From contig WPIO01000130.1 of NCBI GenBank assembly GCA_009760855.2, forward strand, positions 1,107,501 to 1,150,871: 43,371 nt of DNA, read 5' to 3'. This DNA is from Cristatella mucedo. Lineage: Eukaryota; Bryozoa; Phylactolaemata; Cristatellidae. The notes under the pieces were generated by a model. It saw only the letters and a program-made list of their open reading frames with translations. It ran no database searches and was not told the DNA's origin. A program made the translations under genes and the position numbers. Shown here one piece after another: positions 9,650 to 20,749 of the stretch (positions are counted from its first letter, which is position 1; every line of letters begins with the position of its first letter).

Positions 9650-10670
9650 TAACCCTCTCTGGTTTCCGCTTCTGACCGCGCCCGAAGCTGTGGCAACCAA
9701 CCCTAATGTAAAGATTTAGCTCGCCATTGCGCAGCAGACTTTCGGGCACAGCGCGAAGTCACGTTAGTGCTGCACCCTGGGAGATTAACATGCTCTGTCA
9801 GGCACTGGTTTGGTTCAGCAGAACAAGGTGTTGACGAGGTCAGTGACTCAAGAGTCCATGGCATACTGAAACACCTGAATGAAAATTAATTTCTTGGGCG
9901 CCATACAAATGAACTATATATGCTTTGTTGGATGCACCGCAGGGCTGCTCTCCAGCCAGTGGGTTTCTGGGTGGTTTCTCTCACTGTCCCAGACGTATGC
10001 CCGATATCATTGCTGGCGCAGCGCTACCCACCCGTAGCAAAATCTGCGCATAAACGCACCGCGATTGTCTTATGACGAATCGCTCAGCTCCGATGCGGCT
10101 ACTGTGCTCTGCTTCTAGGACGATCTCTCTCTAATTATTATGTTAAATATTATGCGCCATGTTATGTGGATTACGGGACCGCCAAAGCAGTCTCGTGGCG
10201 GCTCTCTACCCAGGAGGTGGGAGGCTCAGTGCAGGCGCCACTGCTGCGGTGTGTGCTCCAGCTGGCGCCACGACAACGCAGTGCAAAGCTCAAGTGTGTC
10301 GGCGGCTCATGACCGATCAGCGCATCGTCCGAGTGGCTGCCCAGGTGGATGCAGGTTTGCTGCTCATGGGGCTTGCGCATATGACATTCTGGGCCAATGA
10401 CCCTAGGTGCCAGCTCAGGCGTCTGCTCCAGCCCAGTGCCTGGCTCTCTTGTATCTGCCTGGACCGGATGTGGCGTGCTGTCTGGTTCCCGCCGCCTTAA
10501 GCCGCACACCAGAGGCACTCTTTTTCTTTAGGATCTGTTTGACCACTTTGGCCCCTTCCCAGATGACCCTATATGTGTGTGTGTGTGTGTGCGCTGAGCG
10601 CTTGTGTGATTACTTTCGGCGGCTTCTATTCCATATCAACATTGCTGATCCAGCATAGCCTTCGTTCAGC
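9650..10670. other. No gene recognised; GC-rich patch 10180-10520
   Basis: The GC-rich patch 10180-10520 has open frames on both strands (113 codons plus, 115 minus) with no recognisable domain. A short (TG)n run lies at 10573-10591. Confidence 0.35.
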
Positions 10671-10673
10671 AGT

Positions 10674-10990
10674 TAATAAATTACTATAATAATGTGGTAC
10701 ATTTATACAAAGCACCCTCAGAAGACTGGATCTATTGCTAGGCCCTTTGCCTTATCCTGTAAAGCGCAAATGATTATTGGTAAAATGCAATAATCTAAGT
10801 ACGACATGGTTGAGGTGACATGCACAGTCTCAATATATAACCCGTGGTTAATATGGTAGGATTACATAATATCAGCATGCTAGAACACAAAGGACAAAGC
10901 ACAAAGTCCCACTAGTTCTATGGTGACAAATATAGTAACCTTTTAAATGTCAAGTCTTGTGAGGGATGTCTCAGTAAGTGGTAGAAACAA
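10674..10990 (-). mobile_element. L2 LINE 3' end fragment (copy A)
   Basis: Read on the minus strand, this fragment ends with the 3' box GGGTGCTTTGTATAAATG and an ATT-rich tail at 10685-10693. The segments ACATGGTTGAGGTGACATG and CCTTTTAAATGT match the copies at 11853 and 18077. The upstream end still resembles the last codons of ORF2 (SQDLTFKRLLY), equivalent to the FK..LKT motif. It is a 5'-truncated, strongly diverged copy. Confidence 0.55.
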
Positions 10991-11092
10991 GATTCAAAGG
11001 CTTTGGGGACATGCGAAAGACTACACAAGTCCTTTCTTGGCATTCTCTGGCTTAGCATTACTTCCCTTGTGTGGCTGGGTTGTGCGTCCATT

Positions 11093-11137
11093 CTCTCTCT
11101 CTCTCTCTCCTCCTCCCTCTCTCTTCTTTCTCTCTCA
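11093..11137. repeat. (CT)n tract
   Basis: This CT/CCT-rich pyrimidine run ends in TTTCTCTCTCAG. It would act as an ideal polypyrimidine tract for the candidate exon that follows. Confidence 0.9.
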
Positions 11138-11138
11138 G

Positions 11139-11282
11139 AGTGTGAACGTGTGCTTCCTGCTCAACCCCACCTGGAGTAGGAGGGCTTATAGATCCTTGGA
11201 ATCGTTTAACCTCACATGCAGGCCCCAGGGCTGCTGGCTGAGGACGAGCGGGTGGGAGATGTTGCAGCTTTACTACGATCAG
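11139..11282 (+). CDS. Candidate internal exon behind a CT-repeat acceptor
   Basis: A strong 3' splice site (pyrimidine run then CTCTCAG, AG at 11137-11138) is followed by 144 bases, exactly 48 codons. The segment ends at CAG|GTAGAT, an acceptable 5' splice site. The frame is open throughout: SVNVCFLLNPTWSRRAYRSL then ESFNLTCRPQGCWLRTSGWE and MLQLYYDQ. If unspliced it would stop at 11301. Three cysteines and the mixed composition suggest an extracellular-type fold, but no family is recognised. The segment lies between two L2 3' ends, so chance cannot be excluded. Confidence 0.35.
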
Positions 11283-11852
11283 GTAGATCAAACGCCTCTG
11301 TAGGTATCCATGCTCCTTGACGATGAACCGTGATGCCTTGCCTGTTGTGAGCTCGATTCATCCAGATGCTGCGGATGCCAGCACTCCGTGGTGCCGGCGT
11401 GGCGATCGATCCAGCATCAGTGCCTCACCACCTTTACGACGGCGAGAGAGACCCCCACGAAGTTCAGCGGGCGCTTGGCCACCACCCCTCTCATACACCA
11501 AACCACCCAAGTTCTTAATCTGTTGCTGCTGACGAAAATGTGCTCAAGAAGGAAAAAGACTTGAAGCGCCTGCAACCCTGTGCACCGCACCATTAGAAAG
11601 CAGCGGCAGCTGATGGTTCGCACAGCCACCGCTCTGCCCTCAGGGTACGCCGGTGAGCTCGTGCCCTGGGCCCGGCGGTGGCCTCTGCAGGGCATGGCCT
11701 TAATAGCTAGCATGGCTGCAATGCAGTCAAGGAGTCGTCTGTTGTGTGCTCCGTGGGTGACAACGTGTTTATCAGCCTTAGATGGCTTCCTACAAAGAAA
11801 GGTAGCTGGCAGACTTGGCGACTGAGGCCTTGGCTGCTTGGTGCCTGTTATT

Positions 11853-12170
11853 GTATAATAATAATAATGCATTTGATAAAGCGCCTTCAGAGGGAGCTCA
11901 ATCTCTCTCAGCATTCTCTGCAAAGGAAGTAATTGAATGGCCATGTGATAACAAACAAAATGAATAACATGGTTAGGGGTGACAACACATGCACAGGGTC
12001 AGCAGCAAGAAGTTTAGTGGCATAGCCACAGTGTCCTTCCATATACTGCAGCACATGAAAATGAATCCTGAGGACCCGCTAAATGCTGTCCATAAATGGT
12101 GTTTTAAGTTGTGCAGTTCCTTTTAAATGTAAGATCAGTGGATGTTCTGGCATGGAGTCAGAGGAGTACT
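11853..12170 (-). mobile_element. L2 LINE 3' end fragment (copy B)
   Basis: On the minus strand the last ORF2 codons read MPEHPLILHLKGTAQLKTPF and end near 12080. This matches the L2 C-terminus pattern LP..LR..L..FK..LKT.LF. A 3' UTR follows, then the box GGCGCTTTATCAAATGC and an (ATT)n tail (11853-11868). Internal segments AATGAATAACATGGTT and ACACATGCACA recur in copies A, C and D. The 5' end is truncated about 90 codons or more short of the RT domain. Confidence 0.7.
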
Positions 12171-12199
12171 GCTTGTAAGCATGTGCACATCCATTTTAC

Positions 12200-13100
12200 A
12201 GTGGGTGCTCGACGTCAAGCGTCTGCACTGCGGTTCCTTGTGCCCAGGCTGGCTCATGTCAGCGCGTCGCTGCCGCAAAGGCTGCCTCACCGCGTGACGC
12301 TTTTTCACTCTTCAGTGCATGCACACAAGGCGTAGAGGCCGTGTGCGAGTTTCGCCTCATCTCACCACATCTATACAAGCCGTCGGTCTCGCAAGTGAAG
12401 CCAGAACATCTGTCGGTCAAAACAGCGCCTCAGGTGCTGCTGCTATTGCCTCAGCAGGCGGATGCATCGCCGGTCATCGTCAATGGCGGCTGTTGTCCCG
12501 GCAGGAAGCTCATACTCGCCGTGTCCAGCCTGCGCCACCGTCCGTCACTGCGAGTCGCTTGCCCGGCGCGTGGGGCCCTCTTCTTTCTCTATTGGCGACA
12601 GAGTCTGCGAGCAGGTCGTGTGACAACCATCACTTCTTCTCTATGGCAGCGTGGAGAAGAAGGGTCTCGACCGGATACTGACGGATAAGCCTCTGCAGGT
12701 CAATCGAACGATCATAAGAGCAAGTGTTGCCGCTCTCAATGGCTAGCAGCGAAGCAACACAGCTTCTTCTGTTGTAGTAATGGGAATTAAGGGCTCGCAG
12801 CTCTCAGCTCTCATCGTGGCTGGCCTTGCGCATCCTCCCGACAGTGCTGCGTCCGGGTGCTGAGGCGCTGCCTTCTCCGGCCAGTTGTCGCCGCCACACA
12901 GAAAGAACTGAAGGGCCCTGCTTTGAGGGCAAGAGCCACAGGGGCAGCAATCATGCATCGTGTCAGCTCTTCCTCTGATGAACTCTATGTGTCCATATCT
13001 GTTTGGCCCAGGGGCGCAGAGGCCTCGGGCGTGGCGCCGCTGCCTCAGCGGCGCTGGTTGTGTCGTGTTTGCAGCTGCTGCAAATCGTTTTAGAGCACGT
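12200..13100. other. GC-rich island with ambiguous open frames
   Basis: Frames at 12319-12681 and 12341-12688 (plus), 12743-12958 (minus) and 12857-13093 (plus) are open simultaneously. None shows a recognised motif. The minus frame CGGDNWPEKAAPQHPDAALS has good composition but no clear splice sites. It may contain exons; I cannot choose. Confidence 0.3.
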
Positions 13101-14800
13101 GCGGTGAATCAGCGAGCGACCTATGCCGAGCATTCGATGGGGCGATTCGCTGGGTAAAGACTTTCAACGATCCAGCTGCAGGAGCTTAGTCGTGTGGGAT
13201 ACAGCCAATCGTGAGACTGGGTATGAAGGCGTCGCCAGCTGCTTGCATGGCGAATTGGCTGCCAATGAATCTTGTGTGGCAAGGTTGACAGCGTTTTGTC
13301 TCGCCTTCGTACTTTTGTTTGGGCTAATCGTTCAACTTAAGGATGCGAAGTCTTCATCTTTCCTTCCGATGTTTGATATTCTGTTACTTTAGTAGCTCGA
13401 AAAATTGCCCGGCAACATCGGGGGCTGTTGCATTTACATCGTCTTCTTTTCTGCTTTTGGAAGCTACTTTGACCACTTTGGGACAGGCCTTTGATTATCG
13501 GCTGTGATAGTCTTACAGCCTTAGGCTCTACATTGCCTCCATGCGATGTCTTCTTCCCAAATGAGCTGTCACTGAAAGTTGTCGGGACCTTGGTATATCA
13601 ACTGCCATCTAGGCGTATAGTGCTGTAATACTGAATACCCATTTCTGACCATTTAGATGGCTGGAAATGTTTCTTGTCACACTTGCTGGTGTGGAGCAGT
13701 TGATTCTGTAGCCTGCCATTCAGGAGCTAGTCCGTTATGAGGTCCATCAGGAAATAGCTCTGAGCATCATCCCCTTTCCCCACGTATCACCACTGAGACA
13801 TCTTTGGCATCATCAGGTCACTCTTCCAGCTGGCCAATAGCCAGGCTGCCCTCTGGAGTAGCTGCTGGGCAATACGTTGTGTATGGGTTCTGGGCAACAA
13901 AGGAAATGCAGAGCCAGGTGTTTGGTAGTAGTGGCAGCGTCACCACCAATCCCTTTGGCTGCTGGGTGGTCGTCTTGGAGCTGTTACTCAACGACACTGG
14001 CATGCCACTTACCTTTCACAGTGGCAGTCTAGCAACTTACAGTGTAGTGTCCCTGTGGGGAGTGAGACATGGAGCTTGTACCGCTCGGGCGTTTATGTGA
14101 GGTGACAAGTTAGCTTGGATGCTCAGCTCGTGCAGCGCTGTTTTGCAGGAGCCACTACCTGTCTTGGTCGCCATCGATCCTTCTCTGGTTTCTCTGCAGT
14201 GATCGCTTCAGGTTCGTCTGCGTTCGATGTTCTGTCATCTGAGCTGGTGTCCTGCTCGATAAGCGATGCTTGTTTATTCCTACAGCTTGTCTCTGCAGGT
14301 CTTTGTCAAGCTCATGGTGTACCCTTATGTCCCCGACATAAGTGATCCTGAAATTCATGGTGGGTGACTTCGTTGTGTGTTCATGCAGGCGGGCGTAAGT
14401 GCATCGTGGGTGTGTAATGTGTGCATGTTTGTGCCTGTATGTGTGTGCCCTCACGTATACCCTACTATGATTGTGTGCACACATGCATGAGAAGTATTTC
14501 AGACTGTGGTACCAAACCCTAGGCTGGACGTGCCTTGACCTTCTTGCCCGGGGTGGTCCCAAAGAGGGCATTGAGGCTCTCATTTCGTCCTCAGGCATTG
14601 CAGGATGATACCGTCTGGAGGACTGTGGCGTGCCATCATGAGCAGAGGCTCGCCACTGAGGGAGACAGTGGGTGTGCCTGTCTGCATGCTCCATGCATTC
14701 AGCTCATTGTTTACCTTTTGCTGGTTCTGCAAGCTTCAGCCCTGTTATGTGCTGGCCCCAAGGTCGACACTGTGCAGCATTGACCTCAGTTATTCGTTCT
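13100..14800. other. No recognised gene
   Basis: A 98-codon plus frame (13804-14100, with VAAGQYVVYGFWATKEMQSQ) and an overlapping 61-codon minus frame are both protein-like. No domain, start context or splice pair settles either. GT/CA-rich sequence lies around 14400-14490. Confidence 0.3.
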
Positions 14801-14801
14801 C

Positions 14802-14823
14802 AGCTCTCACCCACTCTCTCCTT

Positions 14824-14857
<34 letters not shown>

Positions 14858-14955
14858 CTCTCTCTCTCTCTCCTCTCTCTCCTCCCTCTCCTATCATTCC
14901 TTTCACTCCCTTTGTCATCCTCTTTCTGTGCCCTCTTGTCTCTCTCTGCTTTCTT

Positions 14956-15003
<48 letters not shown>

Positions 15004-15017
15004 CTCTCTTTCTCACT
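14802..15017. repeat. Long CT-rich microsatellite region
   Basis: Two CT blocks (about 14815-14890 and 14957-15017) are separated by C/T-rich unique sequence. On the plus strand the tract ends TTTCTCACTTTGTGAACCAG, an acceptor-like site. The 27 bases TGCTTCCAGATG... up to CTACCCAG then meet a GTGCCT. Ser-Leu repeat frames over it are spurious. Confidence 0.95.
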
Positions 15018-15059
15018 TTGTGAACCAGTGCTTCCAGATGCTCCTCTCTACCCAGGTGC

Positions 15060-17150
15060 CTGAATGGATCTAATGAGCGTCAGTCGGCCTCTCTCAGTTT
15101 GGTAGCAAGCAGTTCATCCTTATTTACTCGTAGGTTTACAGCTTCAAGTACGTTTAAGATAAAGTCATGTATACCAGTCCGAAATGGGGGTTCCGAACCT
15201 AGCAGCAATTTTGACCGATCACCCTTTCTCTGGCCCGAGTTTGTTTCTCTCACTTTCTCGTCAAGTTTGTCGGATCAGTCAAATTGTGCTTTGGACTCCA
15301 GAATAGGACGGATGTTTGGGTGGGGACAAATAGTTATAGGTTATCACAAAAATATATAAGCTTAGAGTTAGTGGTTTTTCAAGAATTGTAGTCACTCAAC
15401 GATTGATTGTGTGTTGGGTCCACTGCCCTACGGCAAGTTACTACGGCAAAGGTGCCGAAGAACATCAGTTAATGATGAAAACACAGAAGCTGCAGCTGAC
15501 TGCGTTGGCCATCATGGCTACTATTCCTTGTTTCTTCCTACGATTAGGTAGCCTGCTCTTTTCATTGTCGATTCGATCTTATTGAATCGTCTCACGCACA
15601 GCTGTACTCATACATAATAAGTATTTTCAACGATAGTAGTTCAGTAATTGACTGAATGTGCCGATCGTGCTAAACCGACAGGTATAGCCGTGACCTTTCG
15701 TCCAGACACCCACAGACAATATCGTAATGGTATTGGTAATAATCGCCTGTACTGGCCTCAAAATAACTTTCGTTTTTACGTTTGCTGTCTACGATGATCT
15801 CTGGCGGGAGATGTGTCCTACATTTCCCAGCATGTCCAACACAGCTGCCTTGCTCCTGCAAACCGCGGAGACATCTTGGCAGACCGGTAGCCAAACGTAG
15901 CTCCCCCATTCATTCGGAGCTCTCTGTTACTAGATGGGTCCAGGCCAGTGCATGGGCAAAGGTGGACCTCGTGGACAGTGCTAACTTGGCAGCATGCCCG
16001 TCCAAGCCAAGAGATAGCTCGAGCTTTGGCTGAAGAAGAGGGTGACGACACGCATGAGATAGCAGCAGGACAGAACAGCCCGGATCTAACGACATAAGGA
16101 AGTGCTTCATCGAGGCTTGTCCGAAGTATTGGAAGTACGAGATCTGTTTGGATGCAGAATGTGCCTTGTGACAATCTTTGCGTAGTGGCTTCCATCAGAA
16201 GTATGTATTGCAAAAGTTTGCCTAATACACTTTATACAGGTTTCTCTTCTGGGTGTCACGCTAATCTATCGATTTTGTCTGAATTACTTCTGCAGGCACA
16301 TTTCGGACTACCATTCTTTGCTGTGAGGTTCCACGTTTTGTGTATTTGTTTCAGTGGGAGAAGAAAATTTCTTCAACCTCCTCTTCCACCTTACAGTGCC
16401 CCGAAATGGTGTCGGAAGATCTAGGCGTTCTTAAGCCTTATATCTCGGGTAACTATTAGCATCAAGTGAAATCTGGTTGTTGCTTCCGTTAAATTCTCGG
16501 CTGTGCCACGGTAATATTGCGCTCTTAACATCGTTTCTAAGTGCAGGACCCTGCCTGTTTACGTGCAAGCTGGGTTTCCGGGCACAGCAGCCACTAGCGA
16601 CCACGCCTTGCAGAGCTTTCCATAACTCCGAGCTACATAAGTTCTACATTGCTGCCACCTGCTTTGTAGGTGGACAAGGCCTTACCACTTGATTAACATA
16701 GCAAAATCTGTGGTCGTTCGTTGATGTGCCCGTGTCTAAGCAGCCCAATCTGACAACTGGTTATCCCCAAGCTTCAGATCTTGCCTGCTGGACACTTGTA
16801 GATCGTTGTGTCTATGACAACGATCAGTGCCTGCTGATAGCTCCTATTGGTTGATATAGTTGAATTACTGTTGTATTAAACCTGCTCAGTTCAGTGGTCA
16901 GCTGGCTAATTGATCGAAGGCCATGATCTCCTTGATGCGAGGCTTGCATTTGGTCGTATTGGAAACGTCAGTCAAGTCCATCTCATTGGCAATGTGGTGG
17001 AGGGTATTCCTACTGATTTCGCTATGTAACTCATATTGATGTTTACCTTCAAATTTGATCCTTCCCCAGGAAAAGTGGTGTGGTTCAGTGCTTCTTTGTT
17101 TACACTGTAGGTGACACTTTTCTCTAGAATTTTGAACAGCTTTGGTCTCT
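15060..17150. other. No recognised gene
   Basis: Frames of 60-131 codons occur on both strands at 15640-16213 without recognisable motifs. A hairpin lies at 16801-16825. Confidence 0.35.
16801..16825. repeat. Perfect 9-bp inverted repeat
   Basis: GATCGTTGT and its exact reverse complement ACAACGATC flank a 7-base loop. No U-run follows, so it is not an obvious terminator. It could be a transposon remnant or chance. Confidence 0.6.
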
Positions 17151-17159
17151 CATAATCAT

Positions 17160-17530
17160 GCACTTTGGAGCATACGAACTAAATGCACAGATCTCCGAGG
17201 ATTTTGTATGAAAGTGGTATCAGTTTGATTCTGAAAAGCGGGTTTGTACTGTATTTGTGACCTGGTGTGCAGAATGATCTGAGTAGGTACTGACTTTCGA
17301 TAATAGTAGAAGGGACCTAAAAGTGGTGACACAACTTTGAGGGGAGTCGATCTGTTGCTCCTGGTAGCCAGTGCAGGTCAGGCGAGAAGTGGTCGTGATA
17401 TGGCAACTGCATCCCTCACGGCAATTCTTCGAGATTGTACCAGCTGTGATACCTGATTGCATGCCGATATGAGCGGCAAGCGATGATTACCCAGAAGTAA
17501 AGACGGAATGTCTGTAGTAAGCTGAATGTA
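17160..17530 (-). mobile_element. L2 LINE C-terminal RT fragment (copy E)
   Basis: On the minus strand SPDLHWLPGATDRL (17344-17385) carries the diagnostic LHWLP motif downstream of the L2/CR1 RT domain. Just upstream, in another frame, CSCHITTTSRL corresponds to the DHITPLL motif. The nucleotide sequence aligns with copy C (18410-18690) in the same orientation, including CATACGAACTAAATGC versus CATACGAGCTAAATAC. It lacks its own tail. Confidence 0.75.
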
Positions 17531-17559
17531 ACATTCCCTATCCACTTAAATACATGTGT

Positions 17560-17690
17560 GAAAATAGACTTGATTGTGGGTTGTTGATGAGGTCATCAAC
17601 AAAGGATTGCAGCAATGTAAAGCGCCAAGCAAGAGATTGAGTTCTCTGTGCTTTATCAAAGTGTATTATTAATATTATTATTACAACCTT
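17560..17690 (+). mobile_element. L2 LINE 3' tail, plus orientation
   Basis: AAAGCGCCAAGCAAGAGATT then GAGTTCTCTGTGCTTTATC and (ATT)n at 17664-17683 is the plus-strand form of the 3' box seen inverted at 11853 and 18077. It therefore points the opposite way to the adjacent copy E, showing two independent insertions or an inversion. Confidence 0.6.
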
Positions 17691-18076
17691 GCGTTTTGGG
17701 GAGAGGAGCCAAGTCTGCAAGACTCATCAGAAAAAGAATCGGTCAGCCTTACGGTTCCTTGTTTGATTCATTAGTCAAAAGCCAAGGGAGGGCTGGCCTG
17801 TTCTCCTCTTCAAAGGCCAAAATAAAAATGGCTGACATTCTATAGCTCGAGAATATTGAGGCGGTCAGTGAGCAATTCCTTGAATGGGATGCTTGCATAT
17901 AATGTAATGGTTCAGCCTTCACTACATAGTATACGGTGGTCTGTTTATCTCAAAGCCACCAACAAACCAGTACCTGCAATTGCTTAGCACTATATCACAT
18001 CATTGTGACTTTTATAGGGTGTTCCAAGGCCAGCGGAATGCTAACGGTATGAGTGCTAGAATGGTCACATGTGCTC

Positions 18077-18850
18077 GATAATAATAATAATAATATTGTT
18101 AAAGCGCCCTCAAGAACTTAATCTCTTTCATTTTAAGTACATTATACAAGTAGTACATAATAGAATAGTAAGTAAATCTGTGCTTGAAAAAACAAACAAT
18201 GAATAACATGGTTGGGGTTACATACAGGTCAGCATACAAATGTGGTTAATTGGCAACATGGAGTGATGTCAGCACATATCAACTTTACATCGAGGACGAA
18301 TCTGGGATAAATGCTGTCCTAAATGGTGTCTTTTTCAAGTTCTATTTTTAAAATGTGTAGGTCTAAGGATAATTCTGATGCAGGTCAGGAGGAGTTCCAG
18401 GCTGTTGACATACGAGCTAAATACAAGGATTTAAGGTTTTATTGCGAGGTATTTCTGAATATTGGTTCCAGCAGTAGTACGATGCTTTGTAGTGGGGTAG
18501 TATCTCTGAAGATGAAACACTGGAGCCATAGAATGAGACCTAAAGTAAATGACAAACAGCGAAGTCAATCCGTTTTGTGACTGGTAACAGGTACAGGTCG
18601 GCGAGAAGTGGGTAATGTGGCAGCTGCGACACTCGACAGACGACCTAACTGCCCAGGTTTGCACCAGCTACGATGCCTGATCACTTGCTGTGGTGACCAA
18701 GTAACCAGTGAGTTGCAGAAGTCAGACGAGATATCGCAATGCGCTGTGGACCATTGGACGTGGTATCGCCATCTAAACAAGCCTAATTTTAGCAATGTTG
18801 CCAAATGACTGAAAATAGGCTGATTTGACAATAGACTGGTCTTGGTCGAC
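18077..18850 (-). mobile_element. L2 LINE fragment, RT C-terminus to (ATT)n tail (copy C)
   Basis: This is the best-preserved minus-strand copy. From its 5' side it shows ISSDFCNSLVTWSPQQVI, equivalent to SRLDYCNSLL.GLP..LI. DLYLLPVTKRIDFAV follows at 18555-18599 (family: DLHWLPV.KRIDFKV). AWNSS at 18388-18402 (family: LWNSLP) and LHILKIELEKDTI (family: FK..LKT.LF) come next. A 3' UTR with AATGAATAACATGGTT leads to AGGGCGCTTTAACAATATT and the (ATT)n tail. Frameshifts and stops make it non-functional, and it is 5' truncated within the fingers/palm part of RT. Confidence 0.82.
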
Positions 18851-18859
18851 GTCTAACGA

Positions 18860-20740
18860 GAGGTCCTTTGGAATATGACGTTCAGGCTGATGCAACTGGA
18901 ATGTCTGGCGAGCCAATTTTGAAAGTGTACACCAATTTCTGAATAGCACTAGGTTTTTCCGCTTCATTAGTTGGTTTTATCATCGTTTGGATTATAGTAT
19001 TTTCTTCATGTGTATTTTGGACGATTGCCAACTAAATTCTGCTCTGAGACCTCTGAGGTTATGGTTTAAGGACACACTGTTACTAAGAAACTAGCGTCCT
19101 GTCGATAACCGTGTTAACTAATTTCTTAACAGAAAAGCATGCAATGAATGCATGGGGCATAGAGCAGTTCAAGCAGCTCTCGCGAGGTGTACAGCAACTG
19201 TTGTTTGATGACCAGTGGCTCGAACGAATCCGAACAGTCATGTGGGAGACGCCAAAAGGAGTGTCTCAGTTGGCTTCCGTTGTGTTCCAACCGCCTATAA
19301 CGGCATTCAGTTCCCATCTATCTTCAGCCAGACCATAAAGTTATTATCAAGCTGGACGTTTCCCTGATCACTGAAATCTGGCATGCCTACTACGTATTGC
19401 AAGCATTGGGACAATAACCTATAGTTTCTGTGCATTAAGGCTAAAGTAAACATTGCTAGAAGCTTACTTTAGAAGAAAGGTCAAAGGAGTAGACAGATAT
19501 AGGTGCCAATTGATGTAGCCAAGGATCTCAGATCCTTCAAACCAGTCTCCACCCAGTTCGATGCCTGTGGGATTGCGTGGTAGTTAAGCCACTATCGGCC
19601 TTTAACTGATCACATTTTCTCGTTGCTGAGCCAAGTATTCGGTTGCTCTTATGTCCAGTCAGTGCAGTGATGGATCCTGCTTTGGCCGGGCTATGCAATT
19701 TAATTGTTTCATCTTCCACAGTCCATTCGCATTTTGTGCAGATCAATGATCAAGAAGCGCTGATGGCCTATTTTCAAATAAAACGTGGCCCAGAGACGTT
19801 GCTATGGTGCCTTACATAACAGCAGTCTCTATTTTGGACGTCTGTCACTTGAAATGCTTCATTAGTGATGCGATTTTATTAAATTGGATGAGCTAATCTG
19901 AACCTAACAAACCGTTTCAGCCCGGCCTCGACCCATTTGAGGATTTATCCAGACAGCCTGCTTATAACCTAGTGCCATTAATATAGCTGTTCTGGTCTGG
20001 TGGCCAGGCCCACGGTTAGCAGAGTAATTCAGCACCCTCGGGTTTGTGTGCTGGCTACTTGGTGTTCAGACGTGTTGTACTGATCACAATACCATGAATC
20101 CAAGCCCATAAGAAAGTGTCAGCACCCACCTAACATCTTCAATAATATTAATTGTTAGTAGTTAAGCGTTAGCTGCTACAGCTCCTTACTAGCAAGCTGC
20201 TGGACCGTCACATACTAATACCATCTGCTGTGAGTACTTGGTAACTCGGTTCCGGCTTCAGAACAACTTGGCTTGGTCTGGGGACCCAGATAAAACTTAA
20301 ATGTGCTTGAAAGTTAATACCGTGCAATGTTGGAACGACACAGATTACACTCTTGAATCTTAGTACCCAAAAGATTGGCGAATTAAAAGGTTAATAAAAA
20401 TCCCAGCATTGGTAGTTTGCTAGTTGAATTTTTCTGCTTCATGTATGTTGCCTTGTTTCCAGTAGCTGTATATCTGAGCCTCTGGGGTTATATTATCAGT
20501 CCATACCTGCACGTTTCATAGAAAAGGTTGATGGCGGATTATAATCGATTGTTTGTGAATCGTTTAATAAGATGTGTAGTTTTTGCGTGGGCCAGCGTTT
20601 TGAATCGGTTGCAATTAGGTTATCAAGATATATCATACCCGGCCTCTGTACCAGCTGTCTAAACTTGTTTATAGAGTTTCCGAGGTTTCTCCTTCAAAAT
20701 ATTTGTATTGTAACAGGCGTTACGCTGACTGCTGAAGCTT
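18860..20740. other. No recognised gene
   Basis: A 75-codon plus frame at 19111-19338 (containing KHAMNAWGIEQFKQLSRGV) has natural composition but no identified family. The right part may hold the missing 5' portion of the L2 copy that follows, too diverged to read. Confidence 0.35.
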
Positions 20741-20749
20741 CAATATTCC

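Noticed and set aside
14605-15073. 152- and 133-codon Ser/Leu-rich frames
   Set aside because: They are translations of the CT-rich tract.
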